Shown piece by piece: positions 15,199-23,067 of a DNA stretch of 64,000 bases; positions within the stretch are counted from its first letter, which is position 1; every line of letters begins with the position of its first letter. The stretch covers positions 17,962 through 81,961 of the forward strand of contig PWLR01000019.1 of the NCBI GenBank assembly GCA_003558435.1, written 5' to 3'. The translations under genes were made by a program, and so were the position numbers. The stretch comes from Nitriliruptoraceae bacterium. GTDB lineage: Bacteria; Actinomycetota; Nitriliruptoria; Nitriliruptorales; Nitriliruptoraceae. The notes beneath the pieces are model-generated. The model ran no database searches. It was not told where the DNA came from and worked only from the letters and a program-made list of their open reading frames with translations.

Positions 15199-16950
15199 GT
15201 GAGCGAAGGCCGCGTTCTCGCCGGCCGCTACGAACTGCGTCGCATCCTCGGGCGCGGTGGCATGGCGGAGGTCTTCGCCGCACACGATCGCACCCTCGAC
15301 CGCGAGGTTGCGGTCAAACTGCTGCTGGACCGTTTCCGCGAGGACGAATCGTTCACCCGGCGCTTCGAGGCCGAAGCACGCCACGTGGCCCGACTCAACC
15401 ACCCGAACCTCGTCGCCGTGTACGACACCGGGCATGCGGATTACCCGTCCGGCGGCGTGCAGCCCTACATCGTCATGGAACTGGTCGACGGGCGCTCCCT
15501 GCAGGAGGCGATCGCCGCCGGAGGTCTGACCGAGGACCGGGCACTCGAGGTCACGGGCGAGGTGTGTGCGGCTCTGAACTACGCCCACGAGCGCGGCCTG
15601 GTCCACCGCGACATCAAACCGGGCAACATCCTGCTCGCCGATGACGGCGCGGTGAAGGTCACCGACTTCGGGATCGCCCGCGCGGTCGACAACGAGACGG
15701 TGACGAGGACCGCCGCGGTGCTCGGCACCGCCGCCTACCTCTCGCCCGAGCAGGCTCAGGGCCTGGACGTCGACCCACGCTCCGATCTGTACTCGCTGGG
15801 GGTCGTGCTCTACGAATCGCTGACCGGTTCGCAACCCTTCAACGGCGATTCCCCGGTCACGGTGGCCTACCAGCACGTACAGGAGCCACCACGGCCGCCG
15901 CGCGAGCTGGACCCCGACATCTCGGCCGCCGCCGAGGCCATCACGATGCGGGCCTTGGCCAAGAACCCGGCCAACCGCTACCAGGACGCCGCCGAGATGC
16001 GCGCGGACGTCTCGAGCGCCCGGGTGGGGGGCCGGGTCGCCGCGCCTGCCGTGCTGTCCGCCGAGGACACCGCACTGCTCCAGCCCACCCCGACGACGAG
16101 GCCGATACGCACCCACGAGCAGGAACGACGGCGCAAGGGCTTGATCTACACCTTGCTGGCCCTGTTCGCGCTGCTGGCACTGGTGGGCGGGGCCTTCGCA
16201 CTACTGAACCTCGGTGGTGAGGACGAACCCGATCTGGTGACGGTGCCCAACGTGGTCGGCGAGACCCTCGAGGAGGCGGAACGCCTCCTGCTCGCCGCCG
16301 AACTGCAGCTCGGCGAGGTCACCGAGGACTTCTCGGACGAGGCCGAGCCGGGCACCGTGCTGTCGCAATCGCCGGGGGGTTTCGACGAGACCGAACCGGG
16401 CAGCGAGGTCGACCTGGTCGTGTCGGCCGGGGAACAGCTCACGACCGTGCCGAACCTGGAGGGGCTGACCGAGGAGGAAGCCCGGGCGCTGCTCCGGGAA
16501 CGCGACCTACTGGTGGGCAGTCCCGAGCGTGAGCCCTCGGACACCGTCGAGGAGGGGCGCATCATCCGCTCGTCGCCCGAGGCCGGCGAAGAGGTCCCGG
16601 TCGGCTCCGAGGTCTCCTACGTCATCAGCAGCGGACAGGAGATGGTCATCGTTCGCCCGGTGGTCAACTTCAGTGAGCAGGACGCGCTCGCGCGGCTGCA
16701 GGAACAGGGCCTGGAACCGGTCATCGAACGCGAGTTCAGCGACGTCGTCGCCGAGGGCACGGTGATCAGCCAGGACCCGGGGCCGGGACAGCGGGTGCCG
16801 GCGGGCTCGAGCGTGACCATCGTGATCAGCCGCGGACCGGAACCCGAGCCGGAACCCGAACCCGAACCGGAGCCCGAGCCGGAACCCGAACCGGAACCCG
16901 AGCCCGAACCCGACCCCGACCCCGAGCCGGAACCCGACGAGGACGACTGA
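15199..16950 (+). CDS. pknB: PknB-type Ser/Thr kinase with three PASTA domains
   Basis: A 583-residue receptor kinase. The kinase domain (about 10-275) has GRGGMAEVF, Lys40, HRDIKPGN (Asp138), DFG (Asp156), an activation loop with T-V-T-R-T (168-172) and SPEQA. A basic juxtamembrane segment and one helix (about 315-337) follow. Three extracellular PASTA repeats start near 346, 413 and 482; these bind muropeptides or lipid II. The C-terminus is an unusual (Pro-Glu/Asp)n tail of about 35 residues. The GTG start has GGAGG 6 bases upstream. Only one kinase is present, whereas mycobacteria have pknA plus pknB. Confidence 0.94.
   Translation: MSEGRVLAGRYELRRILGRGGMAEVFAAHDRTLDREVAVKLLLDRFREDESFTRRFEAEARHVARLNHPNLVAVYDTGHADYPSGGVQPYIVMELVDGRSLQEAIAAGGLTEDRALEVTGEVCAALNYAHERGLVHRDIKPGNILLADDGAVKVTDFGIARAVDNETVTRTAAVLGTAAYLSPEQAQGLDVDPRSDLYSLGVVLYESLTGSQPFNGDSPVTVAYQHVQEPPRPPRELDPDISAAAEAITMRALAKNPANRYQDAAEMRADVSSARVGGRVAAPAVLSAEDTALLQPTPTTRPIRTHEQERRRKGLIYTLLALFALLALVGGAFALLNLGGEDEPDLVTVPNVVGETLEEAERLLLAAELQLGEVTEDFSDEAEPGTVLSQSPGGFDETEPGSEVDLVVSAGEQLTTVPNLEGLTEEEARALLRERDLLVGSPEREPSDTVEEGRIIRSSPEAGEEVPVGSEVSYVISSGQEMVIVRPVVNFSEQDALARLQEQGLEPVIEREFSDVVAEGTVISQDPGPGQRVPAGSSVTIVISRGPEPEPEPEPEPEPEPEPEPEPEPEPDPDPEPEPDEDD
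16837..16938 (+). repeat. Hexanucleotide repeat coding a Pro-Glu tail in pknB
   Basis: Variants of the six-base unit CCGGAA/CCCGAG are repeated about 16 times, coding alternating Pro and Glu (later Asp) after the last PASTA domain. Synonymous changes break the perfection, so it is conserved at protein level and not a recent expansion. Confidence 0.8.
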
Positions 16951-16965
16951 GCTAGCGGTGCCCGG

Positions 16966-18042
16966 TCAGTCGCGTTCGTCCGGCGCGTCCGGATCGAGCG
17001 CCGTCGCGGCCAGGATGCGTCGGCCGATCGCCATCGCCGCCGCAGCCCCGATACCGAACCCGAGCGCGGCAGCCAGCGCTACGAACTCGCTCGGGACCGG
17101 GCCGGGCACGATCGGCCGCGTCAGCGCTCCTGCCTGGACGACACCCCAGACCGCGAGCGGAAGCGCCGCGGCGGGGACCATCCATCCCGCCTGCGCCGGG
17201 TCGCGTCCGGACCACCAACGTGCCGCGCCCAACACGGCGACGGCCAGGCCGGGCAACACCACCAGGGCCGGCTCCACGTCGGCCCCCGGCGGCAGACCGA
17301 CCGACGCGGCCACGCCGAGGGCGCCCGTCACCGCCGCCCCGATCCCGATGGCGGCCGACAACGTCTGTTCGCGTCGCAGACCGAGCCATACGCCGGCGGC
17401 CAGGGCCAGCACCAGCGCACCGGCAGGCTGCACCGGGGAGGGACCCGGCAACCAATCGAGCTCACCCACCAGCAGGATCTGGGCATCGTCGACCACCATC
17501 GGCACGCTCCACTCACTGACCTGCTGCACCTCGTTGCGCCCCGGATCGACCGACGGTGGAAGGCTCGGGGACATCCAGTGGATGCGGTGGTCGTGCCACG
17601 CGTACTCGCCACCCCTGGCGACCACCTCCCACGCGGGTGGCGCGTCGGCATCGGCCTGGGTGGGCAGTTCCGAATCCGGGAGTCCGAACCGTTCGTCGTT
17701 GAGCCAGCGTGCGGGAGAACGGGTGTTGATCTCCACGGTGCCGTCGGCTGCGATCCGCACGTAGGGCTCACCCTCGTACCCCGGGACCTGCACCTGCGTG
17801 CCCGGAGCGGCGCGCACCACCAGGAACGCGTCGCCGCCGAGGACCTGCACCTCGATGTCGGGCGCGATCGGCGCCTCGTTCTCCGGTGCGTCGTCGGCGT
17901 CCGCGACGAGACCCGTGATCGTGGAACGGAAGTGGGTCGGACCGGCCGGATCGGCCGCAGCGGGGACCGCGACCAGCAACAGCGCGAGTGCCACCACCGC
18001 GACGGTGGACAGACGCCGGGTGGTTCGGCGGTGAGCGGTCAT
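16966..18042 (-). CDS. Exported membrane protein of the ycnI/copper locus, function unknown
   Basis: A 358-residue protein with a signal peptide (cleavage after PAAADPA, about 30). It has an extracytoplasmic domain of about 180 residues rich in Asp, with GDAFLVVRAAPGTQVQVPGYEGEPYVRI and a WHDHRIHW cluster (His150-x-His152) that could hold a metal. Several C-terminal transmembrane helices follow (about 206-330). I do not recognise a named family, but such a protein commonly accompanies DUF1775 proteins in actinobacteria. It overlaps the ycnI-like gene by 4 bp. Its 3' end is 15 bases from that of pknB, convergent. Confidence 0.75.
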   Translation of the reverse strand: MTAHRRTTRRLSTVAVVALALLLVAVPAAADPAGPTHFRSTITGLVADADDAPENEAPIAPDIEVQVLGGDAFLVVRAAPGTQVQVPGYEGEPYVRIAADGTVEINTRSPARWLNDERFGLPDSELPTQADADAPPAWEVVARGGEYAWHDHRIHWMSPSLPPSVDPGRNEVQQVSEWSVPMVVDDAQILLVGELDWLPGPSPVQPAGALVLALAAGVWLGLRREQTLSAAIGIGAAVTGALGVAASVGLPPGADVEPALVVLPGLAVAVLGAARWWSGRDPAQAGWMVPAAALPLAVWGVVQAGALTRPIVPGPVPSEFVALAAALGFGIGAAAAMAIGRRILAATALDPDAPDERD

Positions 18043-18842
18043 GCGTCGCTACGGCCGCGGCGGCCGAGCAGCACCGCGACGATGGCACCGAGCAGCGCCA
18101 CGGCGGTCACCGGAACGAACCATCCCGGCAACCCGGTTCCATCGGTCTGCGTCGCCGAGGGCTCGGTGCCGGCAGCGCCCTCGTCCGTATCGGGAGCGGC
18201 TTCCGGCTCGGGCGCTTCGGCCTCCGGCTGTGGCTCCTCGGCCTCCGGTTCGGGCTCCTCGGCCTCCGGTTCGGGCTCGGCGGTCTCCGGCTCCGGCGGG
18301 GGTGGTGAATCGGGGTCGGCTTCGGTGAGCGTGATCCGGATGGCGGGATCGTCCGCCGGTTCGTCGGGGGTCCCGACCCAGCGGTAGACGAACTCGTCAC
18401 ATGCCTGGAAGACCCGGAGGTAGCGTTCCGCGCCGACCTCGCCCGTGGCCACGACGTCCAACTCGAACTCGGGGGCCGGTTCCTCCGCACCGTCGGCGGT
18501 CCAGGTCACCACCTCCACGACGCCGTCGGCGTCCTCCTCGAACTCGAGGTCCCAGCCGACCTCTTCGGCCACCTCCACCACCCGGAGCCATTCCGGGACC
18601 TCCATCGACACGTCGGTGGTCGGATCGCCTTCGCCCGAGGTCTCCGAATCGCAGCCGTGGGCCATCGCCAAGGTCATGGTCGCCAACGAGTCGACCGGCA
18701 ACTCGCCTCCCCTGATGAAGGGATGAGCCGATGCGGGTCCGACGACCAGCACCGCGCCGGCGATCGCCAGCACACCGGCACGTCGGCCGATCCGCGCCGA
18801 TGAGAAGGCCGTCGTGGTCGAGAGCGAACGAGTAACGGACAT
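18039..18842 (-). CDS. YcnI-like (DUF1775) copper-associated exported protein
   Basis: A 267-residue protein with a signal peptide ending ...GPASA, then HPFIRGGELPV, so the mature chain starts with His40. An N-terminal His is the copper ligand in studied YcnI proteins. The globular domain (about 40-165) carries two Cys (MAHGCDSE, FQACDEF). A Glu/Pro-rich linker of about 55 residues and a C-terminal helix (about 238-258) ending in RRGRSDA anchor it in the membrane. GGAG sits 6 bases before the ATG. It is the first gene of a two-gene unit with the next membrane protein. Confidence 0.82.
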   Translation of the reverse strand: MSVTRSLSTTTAFSSARIGRRAGVLAIAGAVLVVGPASAHPFIRGGELPVDSLATMTLAMAHGCDSETSGEGDPTTDVSMEVPEWLRVVEVAEEVGWDLEFEEDADGVVEVVTWTADGAEEPAPEFELDVVATGEVGAERYLRVFQACDEFVYRWVGTPDEPADDPAIRITLTEADPDSPPPPEPETAEPEPEAEEPEPEAEEPQPEAEAPEPEAAPDTDEGAAGTEPSATQTDGTGLPGWFVPVTAVALLGAIVAVLLGRRGRSDA

Positions 18843-18853
18843 GAGAACTCCGG

Positions 18854-18904
18854 GAGCGGGGGTCGTTGCACGGTGGGGGTCGTTGCAGGGCGGGGGTCGT
18901 TGCA
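18854..18904 (-). repeat. Three 17-bp direct repeats upstream of ycnI
   Basis: Three head-to-tail units of 17 bp (18854-18870, 18871-18887, 18888-18904) share the 12-base core GGGGGTCGTTGCA with one variable base pair of triplets between cores. They begin 12 bases upstream of the ycnI-like start codon, between it and the end of copCD. The position suits protein binding or an mRNA-leader role. Confidence 0.7.
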
Positions 18905-18933
18905 GGGCGGATCGCGGGAGGGAGGGGGATCCG

Positions 18934-20700
18934 TCAGGGCGCGACGGGGACGGTGACCTCCGCGCTCAGCTCGGTGAACCGGTCGGTGCCGGCAACGACA
19001 CGGATCTGCCAGTCGCCGGCGAACGCGAGTTCGTCGCTGTTGGCGACCCAGTGGCCGGGGCCGGCGAAGAACGGTTCGATCGGGATGGGCCCGATGCCTT
19101 CGGGGAGGGAGGTGAGTTCGATCATCAGGTCCTCGACCTCGGCCGAGGGGCGGCCGGTCTCGTCCAGGACGTACAGATGGATGGCGTTGCGGCCGACCTC
19201 GTTGGGGTCGACGACGACGTCGATCTCCAAACCGTTCCCGAGCGGCGCCGTCGTCTCGTACAGCCCGCCGAACCCGGCCGCCTCCGAGGCGGGTTGGGTC
19301 GCCACGAGCACCCCGGTGACCACCAGGACCCCGGCGATCACCGCAGCCTCGAGGCGCACCGTTCGCCGGAGCCGCTGCCAGGCGGTTCCGGCGCGGCGGA
19401 CGCGTCGATCCCCCTCGAGCGACGGGGCGTCGACGCTGCCGCCCGCGGGGATCCGCAGCGCCGTGATCGCCGGGACCAGTCGCTGACGGTTGTAGAACGC
19501 CACCAGCACCAGGACGGCGACCGCGGCCGTCTTGACCACCAGCAGCCATCCGTAGGTCGTGCCGGTCAGGGCGCCGATGCTGCCGACGAGCGGGACCGCC
19601 ATCGCCACGCCACCGGCGGCGACCAACCCGAACGACACGAGCGCCACGGAGCTGAACCGGGCCACCATCCCCGCAGCCTCGATGGCGTCGTCATCGAGCG
19701 AGCGCCGACGCAGCGCATCCGCCAGGAGCACCAGACCGCCGAACCAGCTCGCGCCGGCCACCAGGTGGACGAGGTCGCCGCCCATCAGCAGCCAGGTCGG
19801 TTCGACGGTGCGTTGGTGCCCGTCCAGCGCGAACGACGCGACCGCGGCCAGCCCGGCGATCGCCGGAACGATCGGCGGGGTGCGGGGCCGCCAGAGCACC
19901 ACCAGCCACACGAGTGCCGCCGCTCGAACCAGGGTGCTGGTCCCGAACGACGAACCGATCACGTCACCGAGTGTCACCATCGACACCGCGGCGGCGAACC
20001 CGTCGCCGGTCAGCGCGGCGGCTTGGACCGGAACCCCGAGCAGGGTCACGACCACCCCCGCGAGCGCCGCCGGAACGGCGAGTCTGCGGGCCGCGGTGCG
20101 GTCCGTCGTTCGCCGAGCGACCGTCACCGCGAACAGGGCGGCCCCACCGACGAACAACGTGGCGAGATAGCCGAGGCCGCGCAATACCATCCCCAGCGGC
20201 CGGGCCAGGCCCGCCTCCGCACCGTCGGCGAGGACGCCGATGGTGGCGTCGTCCACGGCGAACCCGTCGCCGACCGTGAAGCTACTGACCCCACCGACCG
20301 GGTGAGCGTCGTCGGAGATCACCCGGTAGGTGATCACGTAACCGCCGTCGGGTAGGTCCTCCGGGAGCGCGGCCGACACCACCGCCCGGTCACCGGTGTC
20401 CAACAGTCCCGTGTCGACGCGCTGCGCATCGGCATCGAACACCCGCAGCGCGCCGGTCGGTACCTCCACCGGCTCGTTGAAGGTCAGGGTCACCGCATCC
20501 GGCGCCTCGGCCAGTTCCGCGCCGTCGGCCGGGTCCGTACTGGTCAGCATCGCGTGTGCCGAGGCCGGGGAGGGAGCGACCAGCCACGATGCGCCGATCA
20601 CCACGAGCATCATCACCCACACGACCGCGCGCGACGGGGAGAGCCTGCGCGGCCGGACGGCCCTGCGCGTCGTCGGGCGCGTCGCGAGGTGTGGATGCAC
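18934..20700 (-). CDS. CopC-CopD fusion copper resistance/uptake protein with C-terminal YtkA-like domain
   Basis: A 588-residue fusion. After a signal peptide (cleaved before HAMLTS, His49) comes a CopC domain with the copper-site elements HAMLTSTDPADG and DDAHPVGGVSSFTV. Next is a CopD membrane domain of about eight helices (about 165-470) with HLVAGASWFGG and FYNRQRLV. The C-terminal beta domain (about 490-588, DETGRPSAEVEDL...GHWVANSDELAFAGDWQIRV) resembles YtkA/FixH-like modules. CopC binds copper outside and CopD is thought to move it across the membrane. The GTG start has GAGGA upstream. It lies 60 bases after the anti-sigma gene, probably in one transcript. Confidence 0.88.
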   Translation of the reverse strand: MHPHLATRPTTRRAVRPRRLSPSRAVVWVMMLVVIGASWLVAPSPASAHAMLTSTDPADGAELAEAPDAVTLTFNEPVEVPTGALRVFDADAQRVDTGLLDTGDRAVVSAALPEDLPDGGYVITYRVISDDAHPVGGVSSFTVGDGFAVDDATIGVLADGAEAGLARPLGMVLRGLGYLATLFVGGAALFAVTVARRTTDRTAARRLAVPAALAGVVVTLLGVPVQAAALTGDGFAAAVSMVTLGDVIGSSFGTSTLVRAAALVWLVVLWRPRTPPIVPAIAGLAAVASFALDGHQRTVEPTWLLMGGDLVHLVAGASWFGGLVLLADALRRRSLDDDAIEAAGMVARFSSVALVSFGLVAAGGVAMAVPLVGSIGALTGTTYGWLLVVKTAAVAVLVLVAFYNRQRLVPAITALRIPAGGSVDAPSLEGDRRVRRAGTAWQRLRRTVRLEAAVIAGVLVVTGVLVATQPASEAAGFGGLYETTAPLGNGLEIDVVVDPNEVGRNAIHLYVLDETGRPSAEVEDLMIELTSLPEGIGPIPIEPFFAGPGHWVANSDELAFAGDWQIRVVAGTDRFTELSAEVTVPVAP

Positions 20701-20760
20701 GAGTGGGGTCCTCAGGTGTCCGTGGATGGCGATCGCCAGATCGGTGAAGCCGCGATGGTG

Positions 20761-21393
20761 TCAGGTGGTGGAGATGGCTGCCCGGATCGACGGCGGGCCG
20801 CTGGGGACGCGGCGACGTAGGCCCCACAACGCAAGCACACCGACCACCTCGGCGAGGTGGGCGAGTTCCGCTCCGAGGTTCGCGACACCGGTGGCGACGT
20901 CGATCGTCGCAGCGGTCACGGTGGCGACCGCGACCACGGCCGCGATGGGCAGCACCCCCGCGGCGCGCTGGGGCTGCCACGCCGCCAACATCAAGCCGAT
21001 ACCGAGCGCCAACTGCAGCGCACCGAGGTCCCGCCCGACGTGGAGCTCGGCGCCGATCAGTCCCGGCAGGGCGAACACGAGTTGGACCGCACCCGCCAGG
21101 GCGACCAGTGAGCGAAGTTCCAGCATGCGCCGTCGGTCGCTCGCCAGGTGATCCTCGGTCAGTGCCGCCAGGATGGTGGGCGCCAGGTCCGGGACCGACG
21201 TCGCCGCCCGGGAGCGCGTGTGGTCGGCCACCTCGGTGGCTGCCGATGCGAACCGACTGCAGGCCGCGCAGCCCGTCAGGTGACGGGCGACCTCGGTCGG
21301 CGACAGCGGGTACGACTCGCCATCGATACGAGCCGAGATCGCCTCCGTGACCGATGTGCACACAGCGTCCGGGTCGTGGTGAGGCTGGGTCAT
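20761..21393 (-). CDS. ZAS-type anti-sigma factor with membrane C-terminus
   Basis: A 210-residue protein. The N-terminal zinc-binding anti-sigma motif is HLTGCAACSRF (His38, Cys42, Cys45, HxxxCxxC). Four hydrophobic segments follow (about 100-190). ZAS proteins hold their cognate ECF sigma factor until a redox or metal signal releases it. The ATG at 21393 has AGAGGG upstream; longer readings overlap the sigma gene region and are rejected. It is divergent from the ECF sigma gene instead of downstream of it, and leads the copCD gene, so copper or redox stress is the probable signal. Confidence 0.8.
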   Translation of the reverse strand: MTQPHHDPDAVCTSVTEAISARIDGESYPLSPTEVARHLTGCAACSRFASAATEVADHTRSRAATSVPDLAPTILAALTEDHLASDRRRMLELRSLVALAGAVQLVFALPGLIGAELHVGRDLGALQLALGIGLMLAAWQPQRAAGVLPIAAVVAVATVTAATIDVATGVANLGAELAHLAEVVGVLALWGLRRRVPSGPPSIRAAISTT

Positions 21394-21578
21394 GACGCCC
21401 TCTGTCGCGGGAGATGATCGGTTCGGAGAGCTGGCGGGTCCGGAGAGGTGGTCGTCACCGCCGCCGGACCAGTTCCCGTCCCTCGGGAGCCGTGCGCTCA
21501 ACGGACCCGGGCCACACCAACCTCGTACCCTCGGTCCCCGAACCCGTGGGTACCGAGTCTTCGAGGAGGTGGGAGCTG

Positions 21579-22100
21579 GTGGACGAGCTGACACGCCTGC
21601 TGCTCGATGCCGCCGATGGCGACCGGATGGCCCTGTCGGGTTTCGTGCGAGCGACCCAGCCGGACGTGTGGCGCTTCTGCGCCCACCTGGTCGATCCCGC
21701 AACAGCGGACGACCTGACCCAGGAGGTCTACCTGCGGGCGATGCGCTCCGCGGCCCGCTTCCGTGGCGACGCGAGCGCCAAGACGTGGTTGTTCTCGATC
21801 GCGCGCAGGACCGCGGCCGACGAGATCCGTCGGCGTCGGCGCCGACGACGGCTCCCCGAGCCGGAGCCGGAACCGGTCCCCGACGATGCGGAACTGATCG
21901 CGCTGCACCAGTTGATCGACACGCTCGAACCCGATCGTCGCGAAGCCTTCGTGCTCACCCAGGTCGTCGGTCTGCCCTATGCGGAGGCAGCGGAGATCTG
22001 CGGGGTCCCCCTCGGCACGATCCGATCGCGGGTGGCCCGGGCCCGGGCCGAGCTCGTCGACCACCTCGTGGCCGCGGAAGCCGACCGCGGCCCCGGCTAG
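21579..22100 (+). CDS. ECF-family RNA polymerase sigma factor, SigC-like
   Basis: A 173-residue sigma factor with sigma-2 (ATADDLTQEVYLRAMRSAARFRG) and sigma-4 (DRREAFVLTQVVGLPYAEAAEICGVPLGTIRSRVARARAEL) regions and a basic linker. The pattern is close to the SigC group linked to copper in mycobacteria, which is recalled knowledge rather than a computed match. I place the start at GTG 21579, with GAGGAGG 9 bases upstream; the frame is open to 21414 but that part lacks conservation and would run under the anti-sigma promoter. It probably drives the divergent anti-sigma-copCD transcript and perhaps ycnI. Confidence 0.88.
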   Translation: MDELTRLLLDAADGDRMALSGFVRATQPDVWRFCAHLVDPATADDLTQEVYLRAMRSAARFRGDASAKTWLFSIARRTAADEIRRRRRRRRLPEPEPEPVPDDAELIALHQLIDTLEPDRREAFVLTQVVGLPYAEAAEICGVPLGTIRSRVARARAELVDHLVAAEADRGPG

Positions 22101-22125
22101 TCGGTGTCGCGCTAGTCGGTGTCGC
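22096..22125. repeat. Perfect 15-bp tandem duplication at the convergent gene ends
   Basis: The 15-mer GCTAGTCGGTGTCGC occurs twice without a gap (22096-22110, 22111-22125). Copy 1 carries the TAG of the sigma gene (22098-22100) and copy 2 carries, on the other strand, the TAG of the TPR gene (22112-22114). A single copy would end both genes inside an overlap, so the duplication looks recent and separates them. Confidence 0.85.
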
Positions 22126-22957
22126 CCGACGCGGCGACCAGGCCGGCACGCACGCCCACTACCTCGTCGATGATCTCGACCACCATCGGATCGCGTTCGC
22201 CACGGAAGCGGGTGATCACCGCATCGAGGGTGGCGAGCGCCTCAGATGAGCGTCCGAGTCCCACCAGGATGCTCGCTCGTTCGCGGTGGGCCGCCACGAC
22301 CTGGGAACGGGCCGCGGGATCCTCGTCGGTGCACCGTTCCACCTCGGCGAGCGCCTCCGCCGCCTCGGCGTCCCGGTCCAGTGCGCACAACGCCGCGCCC
22401 CGGAGCCGGACCGTCATGGCCAGCTGTTCAGCCTCGAGCGCATCGGTCGGATCGAGCTGACGGACCAGCACGTCGGCCGCCGTCAAGGCCTCGCCGGTGC
22501 GGTCCACGGCCAACAACGCGGCCGCGCGGTTGACCCGACCGCGTACCACCTGATCCGCGGTCACCGGATCATCCGCCTCACGGAAACGGGTCACGAGATC
22601 GTCGTAGACCTCGATCGCCGCGTGGTGGTCGCCGACCGCGTCGAGGCAGATGCCCCGGTTGAGCAGTGCCATCGCGACCTCGTGGCGCTGGTCGGGTTCG
22701 TCGAGGTCGGCCGGAGTGCTGGCCGCCTCCGCGTACGCGCCCGCCGCTGCGGTCAGGTCCCCCAACTCGGTCAGCAGCATCGCGCGTTCGAACCGGGCGG
22801 CGAACAACGACTCACGAACGACCGGATGCGAGGTATCGGCCTCGGAGGCGTCGTTCGCCAGCGCACCGGCCGCCTCCAGGGCCTGTTCCAGCAGGCCCTG
22901 CTCGTGCAGTTCGAGCACGTGGTCCGCCCGTTGGCGGAAAGCTCGTGGATCGCTCAC
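22112..22957 (-). CDS. TPR-repeat protein of unknown function
   Basis: A 281-residue, mainly helical soluble protein built of tetratricopeptide-like repeats: AFRQRADHVLELHEQGLLEQALEAA, ALLNRGICLDAVGDHHAAIEVYDDLVTRF, GRVNRAAALLAVDRTGEALTAADVL, RERASILVGLGRSSEALATLDAVITRF. There is no signal peptide or catalytic motif; a scaffolding role is likely. I prefer GTG 22957 because GGAG lies 5 bases upstream. An in-frame ATG at 23005 would add a 16-residue Arg-rich extension. It is convergent with the sigma gene and not obviously part of an operon. Confidence 0.75.
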   Translation of the reverse strand: MSDPRAFRQRADHVLELHEQGLLEQALEAAGALANDASEADTSHPVVRESLFAARFERAMLLTELGDLTAAAGAYAEAASTPADLDEPDQRHEVAMALLNRGICLDAVGDHHAAIEVYDDLVTRFREADDPVTADQVVRGRVNRAAALLAVDRTGEALTAADVLVRQLDPTDALEAEQLAMTVRLRGAALCALDRDAEAAEALAEVERCTDEDPAARSQVVAAHRERASILVGLGRSSEALATLDAVITRFRGERDPMVVEIIDEVVGVRAGLVAASGDTD

Positions 22958-23067
22958 GTCGGCTCCAACCACTCGCCGGGCATCCCGACGCGGCACGTCG
23001 GGCATGCGCCGACGCTACCGGCAGGAGCAGACCGAACCGGGCAAGGTCCCCCTCCTGTGGACGCCCG

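Noticed and set aside
13597..16116. An 839-codon leftward frame across pbpA and pknB
   Set aside because: Antisense shadow of two confident genes with all active-site motifs on the other strand.
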